Shown piece after piece: positions 35,401 to 48,919 of a stretch of DNA of 64,000 nt. A program made the translations under genes and the position numbers. Numbering within the stretch: position 1 is the first letter of the stretch; each line of letters opens with the position of its first letter. This DNA comes from Pipra filicauda (lineage: Eukaryota > Chordata > Aves > Passeriformes > Pipridae). Location: assembly GCF_003945595.2 (NCBI RefSeq), contig NW_024104084.1, positions 434,001-498,000 on the forward strand. Reading direction: 5' to 3'. A model generated the notes under the pieces. That model searched no databases. It was not told where the DNA came from and saw only the letters and a list, made by a program, of their open reading frames with translations.

Positions 35401-38400
35401 AGGAAAAATGCCATTCTGGCAAAACACAGCTTCCTCAAATCACTTTCCTGTCCTCTCTATTTTCTGAATTTCTTGCTCGCTTTACTCTTGTCTTTCTCAG
35501 TGTTCTCTGGGCACCAAAAGAGCCCCAAGACTCCATTTTTCTTTCTCCTCTGCGTAGCCTTCATTGCAATGATCTGAGTTTACTGTTGACAAGTCTGTTC
35601 AAAATAGGATGAATCTCTGGAACTTGTGTTTCTCTCTCCATCACTCCCTCTGAAACATAAACTATTTCCCATACCAAATCTCACATTAAGGGTTTTTCCT
35701 GAGTGGCTTGGTCAAAGTCACAATGTAACCACAAGCTCTTGCCAGTTCTGCTGTATTAGTAGAACAGTCCCAAATTCTAAGTCAACCATAGTAAACTAAA
35801 CAATGACAGATGCACAGATACTTTAGTTAATGCTCATGGGATGGTTTTCTTCAAGGAATTCCCCCTCACTAAGCAGTCTTAGCATTATACCTTGCTCTGA
35901 AGCATTATGGAGCCTTTCACAGGACAGTTGTTCCATTCCTGTTGATATAAATGCCAAAGAGTGATCCTGGATGTGCTTACATTAAGTGTACTATAAAAGT
36001 GATTTGAGCTGTTACTCTTTTTGGATTACTGGGAGTTCACAGGAGAGATTTAGTCAGACCATCTACGGTAGCCTCAAAAAGGCAATTTCAGGGTTCTGTG
36101 CAAGTTTATTATACAAATATACCCCTAAATGTCACCTGCATCTGACTTTAGCCTTGCCATTCTTAATTCTTTTCCCCAACCTTGCTGTAGATGCTACTGT
36201 TTCTGAAAATAAGTGCTTTCTTAACCACTAAAGAACTGCTCGTATAGGAATCTTCCACAGGTCTCTTGTTGTAACTATATCATATTACACAAATATTAAA
36301 GGATTATTAACTGAGTTAGTTACTTCTCTTTTTTCCTACTTTACTGTTAAAGATGTGTGCTTGTATGTCTATCTGTATTTATATACAAAAAATAAATCTG
36401 CAAAATTGAGATTTCCATTGAAATTCTTTTCTAGTAGTAAAAAATTCAGAAGATTCAGCCTTCTGGTTTTGAAGTACAATGTTTTTAAGTCGCATATTAT
36501 TTTAACAAAACAAGTACTTTTACCTCTGTTTATGTTTTATCTTTTTTTCTCCAATATTTTAATTTTTTTTCTCCAAATAGAGCAAACCTTTTGCATGCAG
36601 CCTGCCCTCTTCCTTCAGGCACAGAGGTGTTCTCAGTGCTTTTCCCCATGTTCTAATATTTCTACAAAATGGGAAGTTCATGTGACAACTACAGCCAAGT
36701 CAGCTCAAGACTTGCATTCAACTTCAAGTTCACAGTTCAATGGAAACAACGCTCAGTTTCAAGTTCCTTATTGTAGTGCAGTTTTTCTTTCATGAATCAT
36801 GTATTTTTCCTTGAGCAATAGCAACCGGTCTGATTTAAACAGTAGTAGGAAAAAAAAAAAAGGGAAAAAGCTTTCATTATAAAATATAAGTTTTGAAGAG
36901 GTTACACACTTCAGCTGTTTATGCTTAATATGTCAACCAATTTTATCTAACTAAAAAATGGATATTTATAATTATATATTTTTCTTGTCATGATATGGGG
37001 TTGAGGGATCTTCTGATAGTTTATTTTGTTTTGTTTTCTTGGTTTTTTTTGGTTTTTTTTTTTTATTCCTTCTGGTTTTGTTTTGTTTTTTTTTTCTTTT
37101 TCCTTCCTCATTACTCAGTTATATTTGCATATATTTGCATATATTTTTTTCACCAGATAGGAAACTTGAGAAAAGTTTCAGGTTTTCCAAATTGAGTCAT
37201 TTGTGTGAAGTAGTCTTCTTAAGTACTTTTCTAGGCATCTTAGGCTTGTATATTTATAATCACTGCAAATGTCTGCATAAATAGACATACACACACACAC
37301 ACGTGTTCATGAGTGTGTGTATCCCTGTGAAGTGTCCTGCATATGATCTGCAGTCATTAAAAAGGGATTATGAGCATTATATTGTTGACTAAGGTAAGAA
37401 CCAGTTCAACTAATTTTATACTGCTAAAGTCTGTGTGTTTAAATAATTCATTTTGCTTGGTTTCCTACACATTCAGTGGAGAATGTAGTGGGTTATTCAT
37501 GCCAGGTCACATAGGTATTGACCTTGAGCTGAGGCTGTGGATGCCCTGGAGAGTCTTCCTTCATTCCAATATATGGTAAGGACATGTGTGAGGCAACAGC
37601 TCATTTTTTGATAGAAAAGCTCAGCTCAGGTAGATGTATATTTAAATGCCAGCTTAACTTTTTAATAGGAAAGATACATCATGAAGTTTCTGAACTACTC
37701 CAACTTAGGCTATGCTGTTTCACTTCTTTCTTTGTACAAAAGTCTGAAACTGAAGATTTTGCTCACACGAGCAAATTGAATTGCACAAAATGCTTTAGTA
37801 TTCATGGGATTTGTCTCCTTGTTTGCCGTGCAGCATCACAGGTCAGAGATAAAAATCAAGGCTGCATCCCCATGATTAGGGAAGTGATTTTTGGTGTCCA
37901 GGCACTGGGACCTTCTGGGAGAAAAGTCACTATATAAATGTGAAGATATCACTGACAGTTATTATCAATAATAATACTACTAAATAAAAATCAGAAAGAA
38001 TGCTAGCATTCTGGTGATGAAAAAAATATTTAGCCGCTGGTCTTTTCATATTAATGAGATTCGATTTTTCAATCAGTATGAAGGACATCACCTGTGCTCC
38101 TTGCCTCCAGGTTTATCTACATGGGTGGAATAGATTCTGAAAACTAGCACTTAAAGAACTTTCTCAGAAAGATATTTCCAAATGTCAGCATTTTCTATTA
38201 CTTTGTCATTGACTTCTAATGTGTTTTCAGAATGATTTGGTCCTTTCTTGAGTAAAGAAGAAAAATGGAAATCGAAAAAAACTTATATTGTTCATTATTA
38301 TGCAGCTTTCATATTGCAAAACACAATTTATAGCTAAAACCTCACCTTCCTTTCTGCTGTGCCACTTCAAATGTCCAATGCTAAACAGAAAGTGCTATAA

Positions 38401-39104
38401 AAATGTCTGCCCTCACTCTATGAGATTCAAATAATTGACAATAAAGTGGAAAACTGTTAAACATGTAACCTTGGCACAAGTTCCATGGAATATTTATTCT
38501 CCTGCTGTTATATTCTTTGGTTTGTTTGGTTGTTTTATTGGATTGTATTCTATCCAGTTGTGCCTTGCAGCTTCTGTGTGTGAGTCAAATGCCTGCAGTG
38601 GGACTCGTGGCAGAAATAAAGCAACAGGAGACAGCTCACAGACACTGAGCGTATGTGCTGCAGACTGCCTCAAAACTTTAGGGACCTGTAACTATCTACT
38701 CTGAGGGGCAGGACTGTGCCACACTGCCTAGGAGGAAACTGTGGAAATCATGGAAAGTTGGATGGGCACGATTGTTTCCTATTGTCTGCCACTCTGAGGC
38801 AGAAAATTACCCCATGGAGTTCAGTTACTGATCTGTGCTTGGACAGATTCTCCAGGTGATGAGTAAGTTCAGGCTGGAGCCCAGATGGCTCCTCACTGGG
38901 TGTAATATTGAGTGAGTAGCTGCTGCAATCCCACATACAAGTGCAGCAACACTCGGTAGGACAATGGAGAGTGTTTACTGTTTCTTCCCCATGAGCCTAC
39001 TTTCCTGTGAGTTTAAATGTTGCCATTGCAGCCCAGACCTATAAACCCCAAAAAAGCCAGAGGTGACAATAAACTAAATCTGAAAGAATTATTGTGCTTG
39101 AAAA
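35401..39104. other. Unassigned AT-rich DNA
   Basis: Includes T-rich patches at 37020-37110 and a CA dinucleotide run at about 37286-37302. Open frames of 146 codons (36355-36795) and 117 codons (37584-37937) are the longest here. Neither has a recognisable domain and their composition is Ser/Phe/Cys-rich as expected by chance. No transposon was identified. Confidence 0.55.
37286..37302. repeat. (CA)n dinucleotide microsatellite
   Basis: A short ACACACAC run of about eight units, followed by ACGTG and a degenerate GTGTGTGT run near 37313-37320. Confidence 0.85.
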
Positions 39105-39228
39105 GATTTTAAACATCCTCTGTACCACTTGCTGCTTTCTGGATTTTAAACATCCACTGTACTGCTTGCTGCCTGTTGTTTCTGGATCTTAAGCATCCAA
39201 CGTGCTGCTTGGCTGCCTGTTGTTTCTC
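39105..39228. repeat. Minisatellite, three units of ~37-44 bp
   Basis: Three consecutive units begin GATTTTAAACATCC (39105), GATTTTAAACATCC (39142) and GATCTTAAGCATCC (39185). Each continues TGTACCACTTGCTGC or a variant; units 2 and 3 end GCCTGTTGTTTCT while unit 1 is shorter. They differ by point changes, so the duplication is not recent. Confidence 0.85.
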
Positions 39229-39795
39229 TACCTTTGTGAGATTTTATTTTTTTCCTCTTTCCAGGCTAAGACTGTGAATTACGATTTTCCCCAGAAAAGA
39301 AAAACTCAGAATGTAACACTCGCAGAAATAATATGTGAAACACTATATTTCAAAAACATGGTGGGTTTTTTTCAGTTGTTGTTGCAGAATTCTAGTGTGG
39401 TTCAGTGTGACAGAAAAAAAAAACAAAACAGGCAAATGAGAAATGACAACAGCTGTGACTATAATGGACAAAGATAAAAATAATAATAATAGAATAAGGA
39501 ATATAAAGAAATCTACTAAGTTCGGTTAGAATAAACAAAGATTCTAATGCACTGGTTTCACTGATGCTGAGTGGACTAAGATCTGATGGAGCGGTAACGA
39601 AGATGAGCTTTTTCATGACACTCAAAATGGAGAGTTCTCAGTGCCCTTAACCCCTTGGTAAATCTGTGCTGGTACACTCTTATTTCCATCACTGAGATCA
39701 TCTTTTGTTTGTAAGGGATCAATCCCTATAAGTACGACTGATTTCCAGTGTGGTTTCTCTGCACCCTGAGCAATGGCCTTGAGAAGTAAAGAAAA
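39229..39795. other. Unassigned DNA upstream of RTE copy C
   Basis: A short AT-rich stretch with A-rich and AAT-rich patches (39413-39430, 39475-39492). No gene or known element. Confidence 0.6.
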
Positions 39796-40035
39796 ACACT
39801 ATCTTTAACGCTGCTGCTTTCTTTGAGAATGGACGCAGGATCACTCTCGAGGAGAAAAGACAACGCAGAAAAAATTGTGTCTTGCCAATACCACCTAAGG
39901 AGTCTTTCTGCTGTGCCTTTTGCAACCAGATTTGTTTGTCTCGCACTGGCCTCTTTAGCCACCAGCGTGCTCGTAGGAAATGTGGGTAGAGCCCTTCCCA
40001 AATCTTCATTCACGAAGCCTAGCCATGATGATGAT
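39796..40035 (+). mobile_element. RTE-like LINE, copy C (3' tip, diverged)
   Basis: About 240 bp homologous to the very 3' end of copies A and B: the FENGRRITLEEKRQRRKN block, the zinc finger and the short 3' UTR. It ends AGCCTAGCCATGATGATGAT, so the tail here is an ATG/GAT microsatellite-like run, the usual ending of RTE elements. It differs from A and B at many positions and is one codon shorter between VL and PPKES. It is thus an older insertion or a different subfamily. No clear target-site duplication was seen. Confidence 0.82.
39798..39989 (+). pseudogene. RTE-like ORF2 C-terminal tip with zinc finger
   Basis: An open frame of about 63 codons from the truncation point to the TAG at about 39987-39989. 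It carries ENGRRITLEEKRQRRKN and then CAFCNQICLSRTGLFSHQRA. The Cys that follows HQRA in copies A and B is replaced by Arg (HQRARRKC), so the finger's last ligand would have to be the later Cys. It is a truncated fragment with no promoter or start of its own. Confidence 0.8.
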
Positions 40036-43000
40036 TCTACTTCATCAGGTGATCCTAGAAAATCCATCTCCTTCCTGCTACAAGAAGTAACTTTAGATAA
40101 CTAAATCAGCTGGAGATGATCTCTGACAGGAATTTACTAATGTTTAAGCACCTGACTTTGCAATCTACGTATCTTTGAACATAAGGCATAGAGAGAAGAG
40201 TTAGTTTATCCATTTGATTGTATTCTGTTATGATGTGGGGGGGTTGTTGCTCTTTAGGTTTTTTTTCTCCTTTTTTTCCCTCTTTTTGTTCTTGTCTCCC
40301 CATTTTGGGAACAACATGAGATGTTCACATAGACTAGTATGGTTAATTCCCAGCCTTCTTATACAGTGATGGTGAGAGCTATGTCTCCCTGCGGGACAAT
40401 TCCGAGTCCAGACAGCATTCCAAATCACCCTCTGGAGGTTCTTTTTCAATAGGCTTTTCCATTGCCTATTGAACAGAGACTGATACCCATAAGATTAACA
40501 TTAACCTTTGTGTATTTTATGTTTCCCAGCATGAAGACTTTGTATCGTATATAAACAATGGAACTACAAATTATTTTGATGAACTACCTCAAGAAGAATA
40601 GGAAGCATGTTACATTGCAAAAGTTTTCTTGTTTAAGAAAATCTTTGTTTCTTTATAAAGGATATGTATCCAGTTTCCTATGAGAGTCAAAGGAAAATAA
40701 CTGCTTTTCCTCAAAAAAGAGGAAGTAAAGTAGAAGTAGTTAATAATAAGAAGAGGTTAATACATGATGAAAATGCCCAATGTAACACGATAATTTTCAG
40801 ATCTTGATTACTTTTCTCTAACTATTATAGCAGCTTCTAATTCTTGTCTTGAAAAAAAAAAAAATATTGAGATCCCCTTTGACAAAGTTGCAACTTTGAT
40901 TTCACAGTCTCCTAAAACTTCTCAAGTATAATATTTCCAGAAAAAGTTAATCCAATTCCCCAGTTACAGGAAGAGTATAAATGAGCAAGTTCATCTGTTT
41001 ATTTTTATGTATTCCTCTGACCAGACTTGGTCTAAGAGCATTGGTGCTACCAGGATCCTCTTGCAGCACTAAAGAATAAAAAGTAGTAGAAGATTGTCCA
41101 CAAAAAGGGTAGTGGAGCTGAAGGCCCTGAATGTTATTTTTCTGGTTTAACCCTGAGATTTTTTCTTAGAAATTTCACAGCAAGGAGAATCACAGTACAT
41201 GGAGCTTTAATATAGGGCAGATTCTCAAAGGTGGGCTGAGTAACTCCTTCTGCTGAGACTGTCACCTACTTGTTCTTTTATCAACAGTAAAAAATCCTTA
41301 TAAGGCTAAAGATTTTTTTGGCTACCTTTGACTTGGGGTATGCTTTACCCCATGATGCATCTTTTTTCTCTTGATAGGTGAATGCGAGAGGACAAAAGGC
41401 AGAGTCACAGATAAAAACAGGTTAGGCACTACACATTTCACAGTGCGACTTACCAAGGCTTCAGTAACCAAGTCACTCAATATAACTTTGTCAGGGAATG
41501 GAATTATATTCTTTGCACAGCGTCTTCATTTTTAAAAGCTGCCTTCTATTGTGTTTGTGCATGGCTTCTTCTTCCTGGGACGCAGCATGAGATATTTTGA
41601 CTGAATATCTTGCATATGTAATGCTCTACTCTTGTTTAGCATTATTGATCAGTGAATCACAGTATCCCAATTGAAATATACAGCCTAATTTAATGTCCTT
41701 TTTTTTAAATAAGGACAAAACATAAGGCTTAAGAAAAAAATGTTGAAAAGGCAATAATAATAATAACAGCTTTTAAAATTCTGCTTGTTTTCACTACCTT
41801 CTTACTCAATTAGGAAGTGGTGTTTCTCTGATAAGATGGAGAAGCCAGTAATATGATAGGAAGTCATTAATATAATATAATCACAGCCTAAGATCAAACT
41901 CATATCCTGTCTCTTTACCTTGTCAAGTGTTTCAATATTTTATGTTGTAATGTGATGACCAGAACTGATCACTGTAATCTAACTGTGGATCTGACTAATG
42001 CATTGTGTAATCAAAGATTTTCATCTGACTTAAATTCATTTGCATTTTCTTGCTCTTATTGTAAAAAGGCACCCCTAAGACTTAGCGTGGTTAAAGATCA
42101 AATTTCATCACAATTTCTGTTCTGAAAGGCTGTTAAATTCCTTTTTGGCCTTGAAAGTCTGCATCAAATGTTTAGGCATATTTGCTTTTTCTCTCTGTTT
42201 CTTTTTCTCACTGTCATGGATTTTCTTCCTTTCTCCTGCTCATATTTGATTTATATATTCTTTAAAATTTACCTATTTATTTCCAGGAGGACATGAAGGA
42301 AATATGAGCAACTGCTCTTTATCTCTTTCTCTCCCCTTATTTTTCAAATGTCTTCATTTTTATAACTATAATTTATTTTATGTATTATTACTTATTGCTT
42401 TCTTTTGATTGGTAACAAAAAAGGTTAATTCCAGTTAATGATAAGAAGAAAAAAAAAGATTGTGACCTGTACCATCTCCCCTTTCTCCAGATGATATATG
42501 AGGCCTTTAGACAAATTGATGTCCAGAGCAAACCTAGATAGTCCCTTTCATGTTGGTGCTGCCCTGAAGATCAGTAAAGGATTCAGTTTCTTACATTGAG
42601 GTGGATCTATTACACTCTAATAAATGTCCCAGACATCTAAAATCCTTTTGCAAAACTGAAGATGGCTTTTTCGCCCTTTCTTGGAATAATCTTCTGCTCA
42701 TACCTGAGTTCAACATCGTTACAAATCTCGTTAATTCAAGTCTAGTGCCAATGGTACTAAAGGTTTGGGTTTTTTTCTTTTCTTTTTGTAGGTTTTCTTA
42801 TGCTATGCACAGCAGCTGAACAACAAGGTGTTGTGAAGACTTTCTGACTAGTAACCTCTTTCTCTATTGTACACGTGGATTGCAAAGAGAGCAAAGAGTT
42901 GCATCCTTAAACCCTGTACACCTAATGCACAGGGCTGGGTAAGAAATAGCCTGGCAAACGTTTGTTCCATCAGTCCCAAATCTTTGCCATGCTGAGTTGC

Positions 43001-46000
43001 AAGAAAAAGGGAAACTCATTACACTAGATTATTCAGTGCTTTTATAATCAATCAAAATATTTAAATGCATTGTTTGAAAATGTTACATTTCTGTATCAAG
43101 CTTTTCTTTGAGGTTTTTCTGTTCTTGTTGTTTTGAATTTTAGATGTGCACCTAGAACCACAAAAAGAGTGTGTCCCTCTTCACTTAGAAATCATGAAAA
43201 TGTTATGGTTTCTCCATTCCAAAGTCTAATATAATTCTGTTACTTTAAGTAAAGAACTTTTAGCTAGGTTGGAAAAGGCAACTCCAAAGAGAATCTGCCT
43301 CTGATTTGGGAATGTACAGCACCATTCCTAATACAGCAGATGGAAAGTTGAACATTTTTATAACTACTTTGTCAGAAGAGTTAAATTTCCATAGGTGAAT
43401 TTCAGAGTATTAACAAAAAATTGCAGGTTGGAGTTGTCAATTAACTTGAGCTATAGCCCTGAGTTGTTAGTTTGAGTGGACCAGCTAAAAGCACATAAAG
43501 CTGAACACAATCATAAGTGCCTACGGTGGGACCCTAGCCACAAAACTTAGTAGAAGGCATTTATCTACATCCTCAAGGGAAATTTGAAAGTACTAACCAG
43601 GTACACTAAATCAACAATACTTTACAGTTTCCAGAGTTAACATTAGGGCCACATTTTCGCTTAGGGATTGTAAGACCTTCATGAGAAGGATATAGAAATA
43701 AAGCAATAATATTAATAATTTTATGCAAGGGGTAACAAATACATAAATATATAATAAATAAATTCCAAACATTCTTGATGTTTAACTGAAAATTATAACC
43801 TTTTTATACCTTGTTTTTATCCATCTTTCTGACTTTTATAAAAGACATACAATTTTCTATTTAATGTTCAAAAGCAGTGTTAAAAAAAGCCAAATAAAAT
43901 GTTTTCATCCCCTGTTACATTCTCTAGGACTTTTTGCTTCTGAAGTGGCAATTTCTGTGTTTCTCAGTGCTAACCTAGTGGACTTAATAGCAAAGCTTCA
44001 ATAAAATGACCAAGAACCCTGATATTTCTCTACTTAGTCACAATGGCACTTTAGGTTAAACAATCATTGGCTCAGTTGTGAAAAATGAGATAAATTAAAA
44101 TTATATTCTTCGCGAGGACCAAAGACTTGGCAAGTAATATATTGAAGAAATTTCCTGGACATAATGGGTTACATTAATTTTCAACTGCAAAACAATTCCT
44201 TCAGCATTATTTTTCAAGCAAGAAAAAAATCCACACAACTTGTTATTTGCTCTATTTATTTCTTACTGAAAAGTGAAAACACATTTCAAAGAAGGGATTA
44301 AGAAAGGAATACCAGAAAATATTCTAAAAAAAATTAATGTAAAGTATTTCAGATAATTGGTTACCCACATGCTTTCATCCAAATGTGGTCAGTTTTAGAT
44401 ATGACAAAATATTAAAAAATGGTCTCTTAATTATTGTCATCTGAATATAGTTTTCTCGTTTATTTTAAACAAACTTTTACAGAAGTCTGTCTATCTCTCA
44501 TGAAACTCCTTCTTTACACCCATTATAGTTCTGTGTCACTTGAATAAGTTGAAGAGAATGCCATTTCTGCCCAAGGGTTCAGCCCTCAACCTCTTCCTGC
44601 ACAACAACTGATAACAAATGTTGTTGTTCTCTGATCACAATGGCCTCTTGCTACCCTATTTAAAATGAATTCAATGATTACAGACCCGTTTCAGTAACTC
44701 AGGGCTTTACTCGCTTCTGGTATAAATTGGCATTGCTGTGTTGTAGTTAATGGATCTACGATGACTTTGATCAGTTGAGAATTCAGCCATCAGGGAGCCC
44801 ATCACTCAAGCTATCCCTGAAATTGCTGTTAATTGAGACCTCTGTGGGCAGTGACAACAGAGAGGCCAAGGTGTGAACAAGCAAAGGTCTGATCTCTGAT
44901 CCCTTCAAGGAGTGTGTAGAAGACTGAGCAGAAGAGAAGTCAGAGCAGGTCACACCAAGACATATCCAGTCCTAATTCCTAATACCAGCACTGGCGAATC
45001 GCAGCTGCCCGGCGAGGCAAATAAGATTAGGACACACATTTTCCTGATGTGTTCTCACAGACATCAATGGTTCATGTGCACAATTTCTGAGCCATAAATG
45101 GCTTCTTTGTAGAACACAGCTCATTACAACTTTCTTCCTTCAATAATCGCCTTTTTATCTTCATTTTGAAATTGTGCATCCATTTTTCATACAGTGCATT
45201 CTACAACTTAAGACTGGACTAAGTAAAAAAAATTATATTACTCATATGCAGATATATGGACCTTACCACAGCTTGTCATCTCAAATTTTTTGTGGCTAAA
45301 CTGAAATTAAGTGTCTACTTTTGTACTTAAAAGAATAAAAGTACATTTTTAAAAAGGAAAAACACAATATCAAAACAGGTATATCAGTAATTTGTGTGGA
45401 TCCTCAAAAATATTGAAGTTTGCCAGCCACCAAACTAATTGTTCCAAATGAACCAACCACCTCAAATATACTCCAACAATTGGTAAAGGTCCTTATTTAT
45501 TTGCACTGGTAAAATTAATCAAAAACCTGTCTTGATATCTAAGGTTCAAGATAAGGCATGATGGTATTTAATAAATAAAATAAAATAAAAATCTGAAACT
45601 GTCATGAAAACATGTCTATTGACAATATTAATATAATATTAACATTCAAATAATTCATGGATCACCACTGTTTTGAGCATATCATCATTTGACCTCATAT
45701 ATCTTGGATGAATGGACTGCTTGGTCAACATCAAAGGCAATCTTTACTGTGACAGAAAATGCTTCTGCGCTCAGTAGTTTATAGATATAAGAGAAACACT
45801 GTTTTGCTTTACATAACTTAATCTCCTCATTCAGCCATTTCTTCTTTAAATTTCTCCCTTAAACGCTATTAAAAAAAACGGGGGGAAAAAGTTGTCATTT
45901 TTTTTTTCTTTTATGCAAAAATGCCAACATTGAAAAATGATTCTCCATTCTAAGACATGGCACAACTTAAATATTATCACTGAATGAATAAACATTGAAT

Positions 46001-46869
46001 TATTCAGACTGGAATTGTAAAAGTAAAAATGTCAAAAAAATCTTAAAATTAAACAATCCAAGGGGAATGTACATCAACTTTTTACAACCGTTTTTATTGT
46101 GTTTGAAAAATGCATGGCTTTTCTTGAAGGTCATTTTGAAATGGAAATATCAGTGTAAGCTGACTGCTTCATTTCAGTTTGTCAAATCAGGGCATTAGTT
46201 AAAATAAATAATATTGATCAAAACACATTGCCATCAAAAAATCTTCTTACAGAATTTTTTATGATGTTGATTGTTATTCCTTTTTTGGTATATTTACTCA
46301 TGTTAGTATCTGTACAACATCACTCTCTACCATTCCCTAATAGATTTTTAATATGGATATATTTATTGAATTCATTCTAAAAAATGGAGCTTAAAGTGTA
46401 TTGAATGGTGTTCATTTGTTTCTGATTTATTTATGGAACAAAGTTGTGGACTATTATGGGATGTCTCAAAGCAGACAGAATCATATGGAAAAACTGTCTT
46501 CATGGTTTTAAATACAGTTCAGTCTCAGCTACTGAGTAATCCAACACAACTTGAAAAATAAACACAGAGTCGATAGAACAGTGTAAGAAGAGGAAACCAG
46601 AGCGAAACATTATAAACAAGCAGTGGTTTTGGAGGGTTATTTCCCTCATGAGCTGTGCCACACGTTTCTTAGACATGCCAAAAAAATCCATCCTATTGTA
46701 TTGGAGTATAATTCCCATAGCAGTTAATAATTGATGGAGAAAAAGGCAAGTCCAGGAAATGGTTCGCCCTGTCTCTGAGATAAACAACCTTCTGGAGACA
46801 CCTAGTCGTGCTCTGTCCTGACAACAGAGTCCAAGGAGGCTATATTTTTATTTTAGTGTCTTGATTAAA
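40036..46869. other. Unassigned AT-rich DNA
   Basis: The longest stretch without a recognised repeat in the window apart from 49680-60612. Open frames are under 100 codons with no domains. Short A or T runs occur at about 40850-40865 and 45898-45910, and AAT-rich patches near 41753-41767. Without alignment, conserved non-coding elements here cannot be recognised. Confidence 0.55.
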
Positions 46870-47315
46870 TTCATAGGAGGATGGTGAAGGGTCTGAAGGA
46901 GAAGCCGTATGAGGAGCGGCCGAGGACACTCAGTCTGTTCAGCCTGGAGAGGAGGAGCCCGAGGAGAGACCACATTGTGATCTTCAACATCCTCACGAGG
47001 GCAAGTGGAAGGCCTAGTACCCAACTCTTCACTCTGATCACCAGTGGCAGGACCTGAGGGAACAACACAAAGCTGAGTCAAGTAAGGTTTAGGTTGGATA
47101 TCAGGAAAAGGTTTTTCACCTAGCAGGTGGTTAAGCACTCGATCAGACTTTTCAGGGAAGTGGTCACAACATCGAGCCTGTCCAAGAAGCATTTGGACGA
47201 TACTCGCAGGCCCATGGGTGGGATTCTTGGGACGTCCTGTGCAGGGCCAGGAGTTGGACTCGATGATCCCGATGGGTCCCTTCCACTTCAGAATATTCAA
47301 TGATTCTATAAAATT
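46870..47315 (+). mobile_element. CR1 LINE 3' end, relatively well preserved
   Basis: Blocks in order: GGGTCTGAAGGAGAAGCC, TATGAGGAGCGGCCGAGGAC, CTGTTCAGCCTGGAGAGGAG, GACCACATTGTGATCTTCAAC, GGTTGGATATCAGGAAAAGG, GTCCTGTGCAGGGCCAGGAG, TTGGACTCGATGATCCCGAT and GGGTCCCTTCCACTTCAGAA, ending AATGATTCTATAAA. This is a sense-oriented CR1 3' end of the same broad subfamily type as the antisense copy at 21681-21962. CpG sites and CR1 words are better kept than in the other copies, suggesting it is younger. Confidence 0.92.
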
Positions 47316-48424
47316 AAGTCACAGTTTCTTGGAGCCTCTTAAAACTCCTGTGGAGATGAATATCTAAAACTATACACTAATAGGAGCCATAGAACTACTT
47401 TAGATGATAGCTAAATGCCATCTGAATAAGTTAATTGATGTCTGTGACAAAACGAGATCTTTATTTTCTTTGACATGTTTGAATGCAAGACAACATTGCC
47501 TTACCTAAGGTACTGAAAATTCAGATATGATTAAACTTCCAGATGTGTTTTGATTCCAGAGAGTTCACAGGTAGCAGAGAGATTGGTATCTGCACAATTA
47601 GAATTTGGTATAGCCATGGTGTTTTGTGATGGATGCTGCAAGAAAAGAGCCCCTGACACCTTCAACAATGAGCCCCGCTTTAGTTAGTTTGGTCTAAGTG
47701 TTTCAGATACATGAACACCTGTCCAGGCAGGTCTTGTGAGGCAAATGGTAGCGTGAAAGCGAAGTGTGAATGGGATTTAAATATCATGTCAAGTTCTGCA
47801 GCCTCAAAACTGTACATATTCTGCAGAACATGAAAGTCTAATTTATAGCAAGTTAATGGCTACAAATCAGCGAATTTTTTATAAAAATTAGGCAAATTGA
47901 AAGAACAAAAATAAAACCTACTTAAGGCTCTAAGAACATTGTAAAGTAAAGGATGTTTCAAGATTATTGGGGTTCAACCCCAAGCAAATTGACAAATACT
48001 TAGCTTGGAATAACAGCTTCTTCCTTTTCAAATTTTTCATCACAATCATAAGAGTAGACCGAATGACTAAAGCCTATACAGATTTAAACGTTTGAGAAAA
48101 AAACCCAAATATTTGCACAAGAAAAGTCAGAATGTAACTTTTCAAAAAACCTTGCAAGAAATGCTGATAGTTTCATATTTTCTCTTCTGAAAACTGTCAT
48201 TCCAATAATTTGGGGAGGTTTAACTTCTTATTTGGAAAGAATTAAATTTTGCAGTTAATTTGAAAGGTTTTAAATTCATTTTTTAATATTTTCATTCAAA
48301 ATAATACTTAATACACTAAAACACTTGGATTCTTTTCTGATTTGCTATCATTATTTGGAGAACCTTAATATCAGGATACAAAACATATTTTCAACTAGTC
48401 AACATCATGCCTGAACCAAGATGG
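47316..48424. other. Unassigned AT-rich DNA
   Basis: Spacer between a CR1 fragment and the long LTR. No frame or repeat of note. Confidence 0.6.
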
Positions 48425-48429
48425 ATGAG
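48425..48429. repeat. Left 5-bp target-site duplication of the long LTR
   Basis: ATGAG immediately before TGTCATGG; repeated at 49675-49679. Confidence 0.8.
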
Positions 48430-48891
48430 TGTCATGGTTTGAGATAGTCCCAAAATCCAATTCCCTAGCTCCATCTCCCCTCCCACATCTCAACCTAATG
48501 TGAGATGGGTTTTTCCAGACAAAACACACCAGACTCAAAATGGGGGAAAGGGAAATATATTACAATGACTGTACAAATAAATACCATATCACATTATACA
48601 CATGATCATAACTATCTCTACCATGACATATAGTATTTACAATGGATCAGATCTCTTCTCCCCTCCAAATAAAAGTCCAGGAGGGAAAGAAGGACAGATC
48701 CCTTCCAGTCTTTGAACAGCAGCATCTTCTGAGGCAGCAGGTTTCTTCTCATCTCATGCAGCAGCTGATAGCTGGCTTTCTGCCAGCGTCCACGAGGGAG
48801 GTATTCAAGCTCCCCCGGCCCCATCGCCTCACAACCGAGGGGTCTTCCGTGGACTTCGTAACCCCAGACAAGGTCGTTTCACCACGTCATA

Positions 48892-48919
48892 TCACGAAGA
48901 CACAGGGGGGTCTTCGTGA
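48892..48919. other. Perfect 10-bp-arm hairpin inside the LTR
   Basis: TCACGAAGAC (48892-48901), an 8-base loop ACAGGGGG, then GTCTTCGTGA (48910-48919). The arms are fully complementary. Its role, if any, in the parental retrovirus transcript is unknown. Confidence 0.8.

Noticed and set aside
36355..37937. Open frames of 146 codons (36355-36795) and 117 codons (37584-37937)
   Set aside because: Phe/Ser/Cys-rich low-information sequences without domains; no splice or regulatory context supports them.
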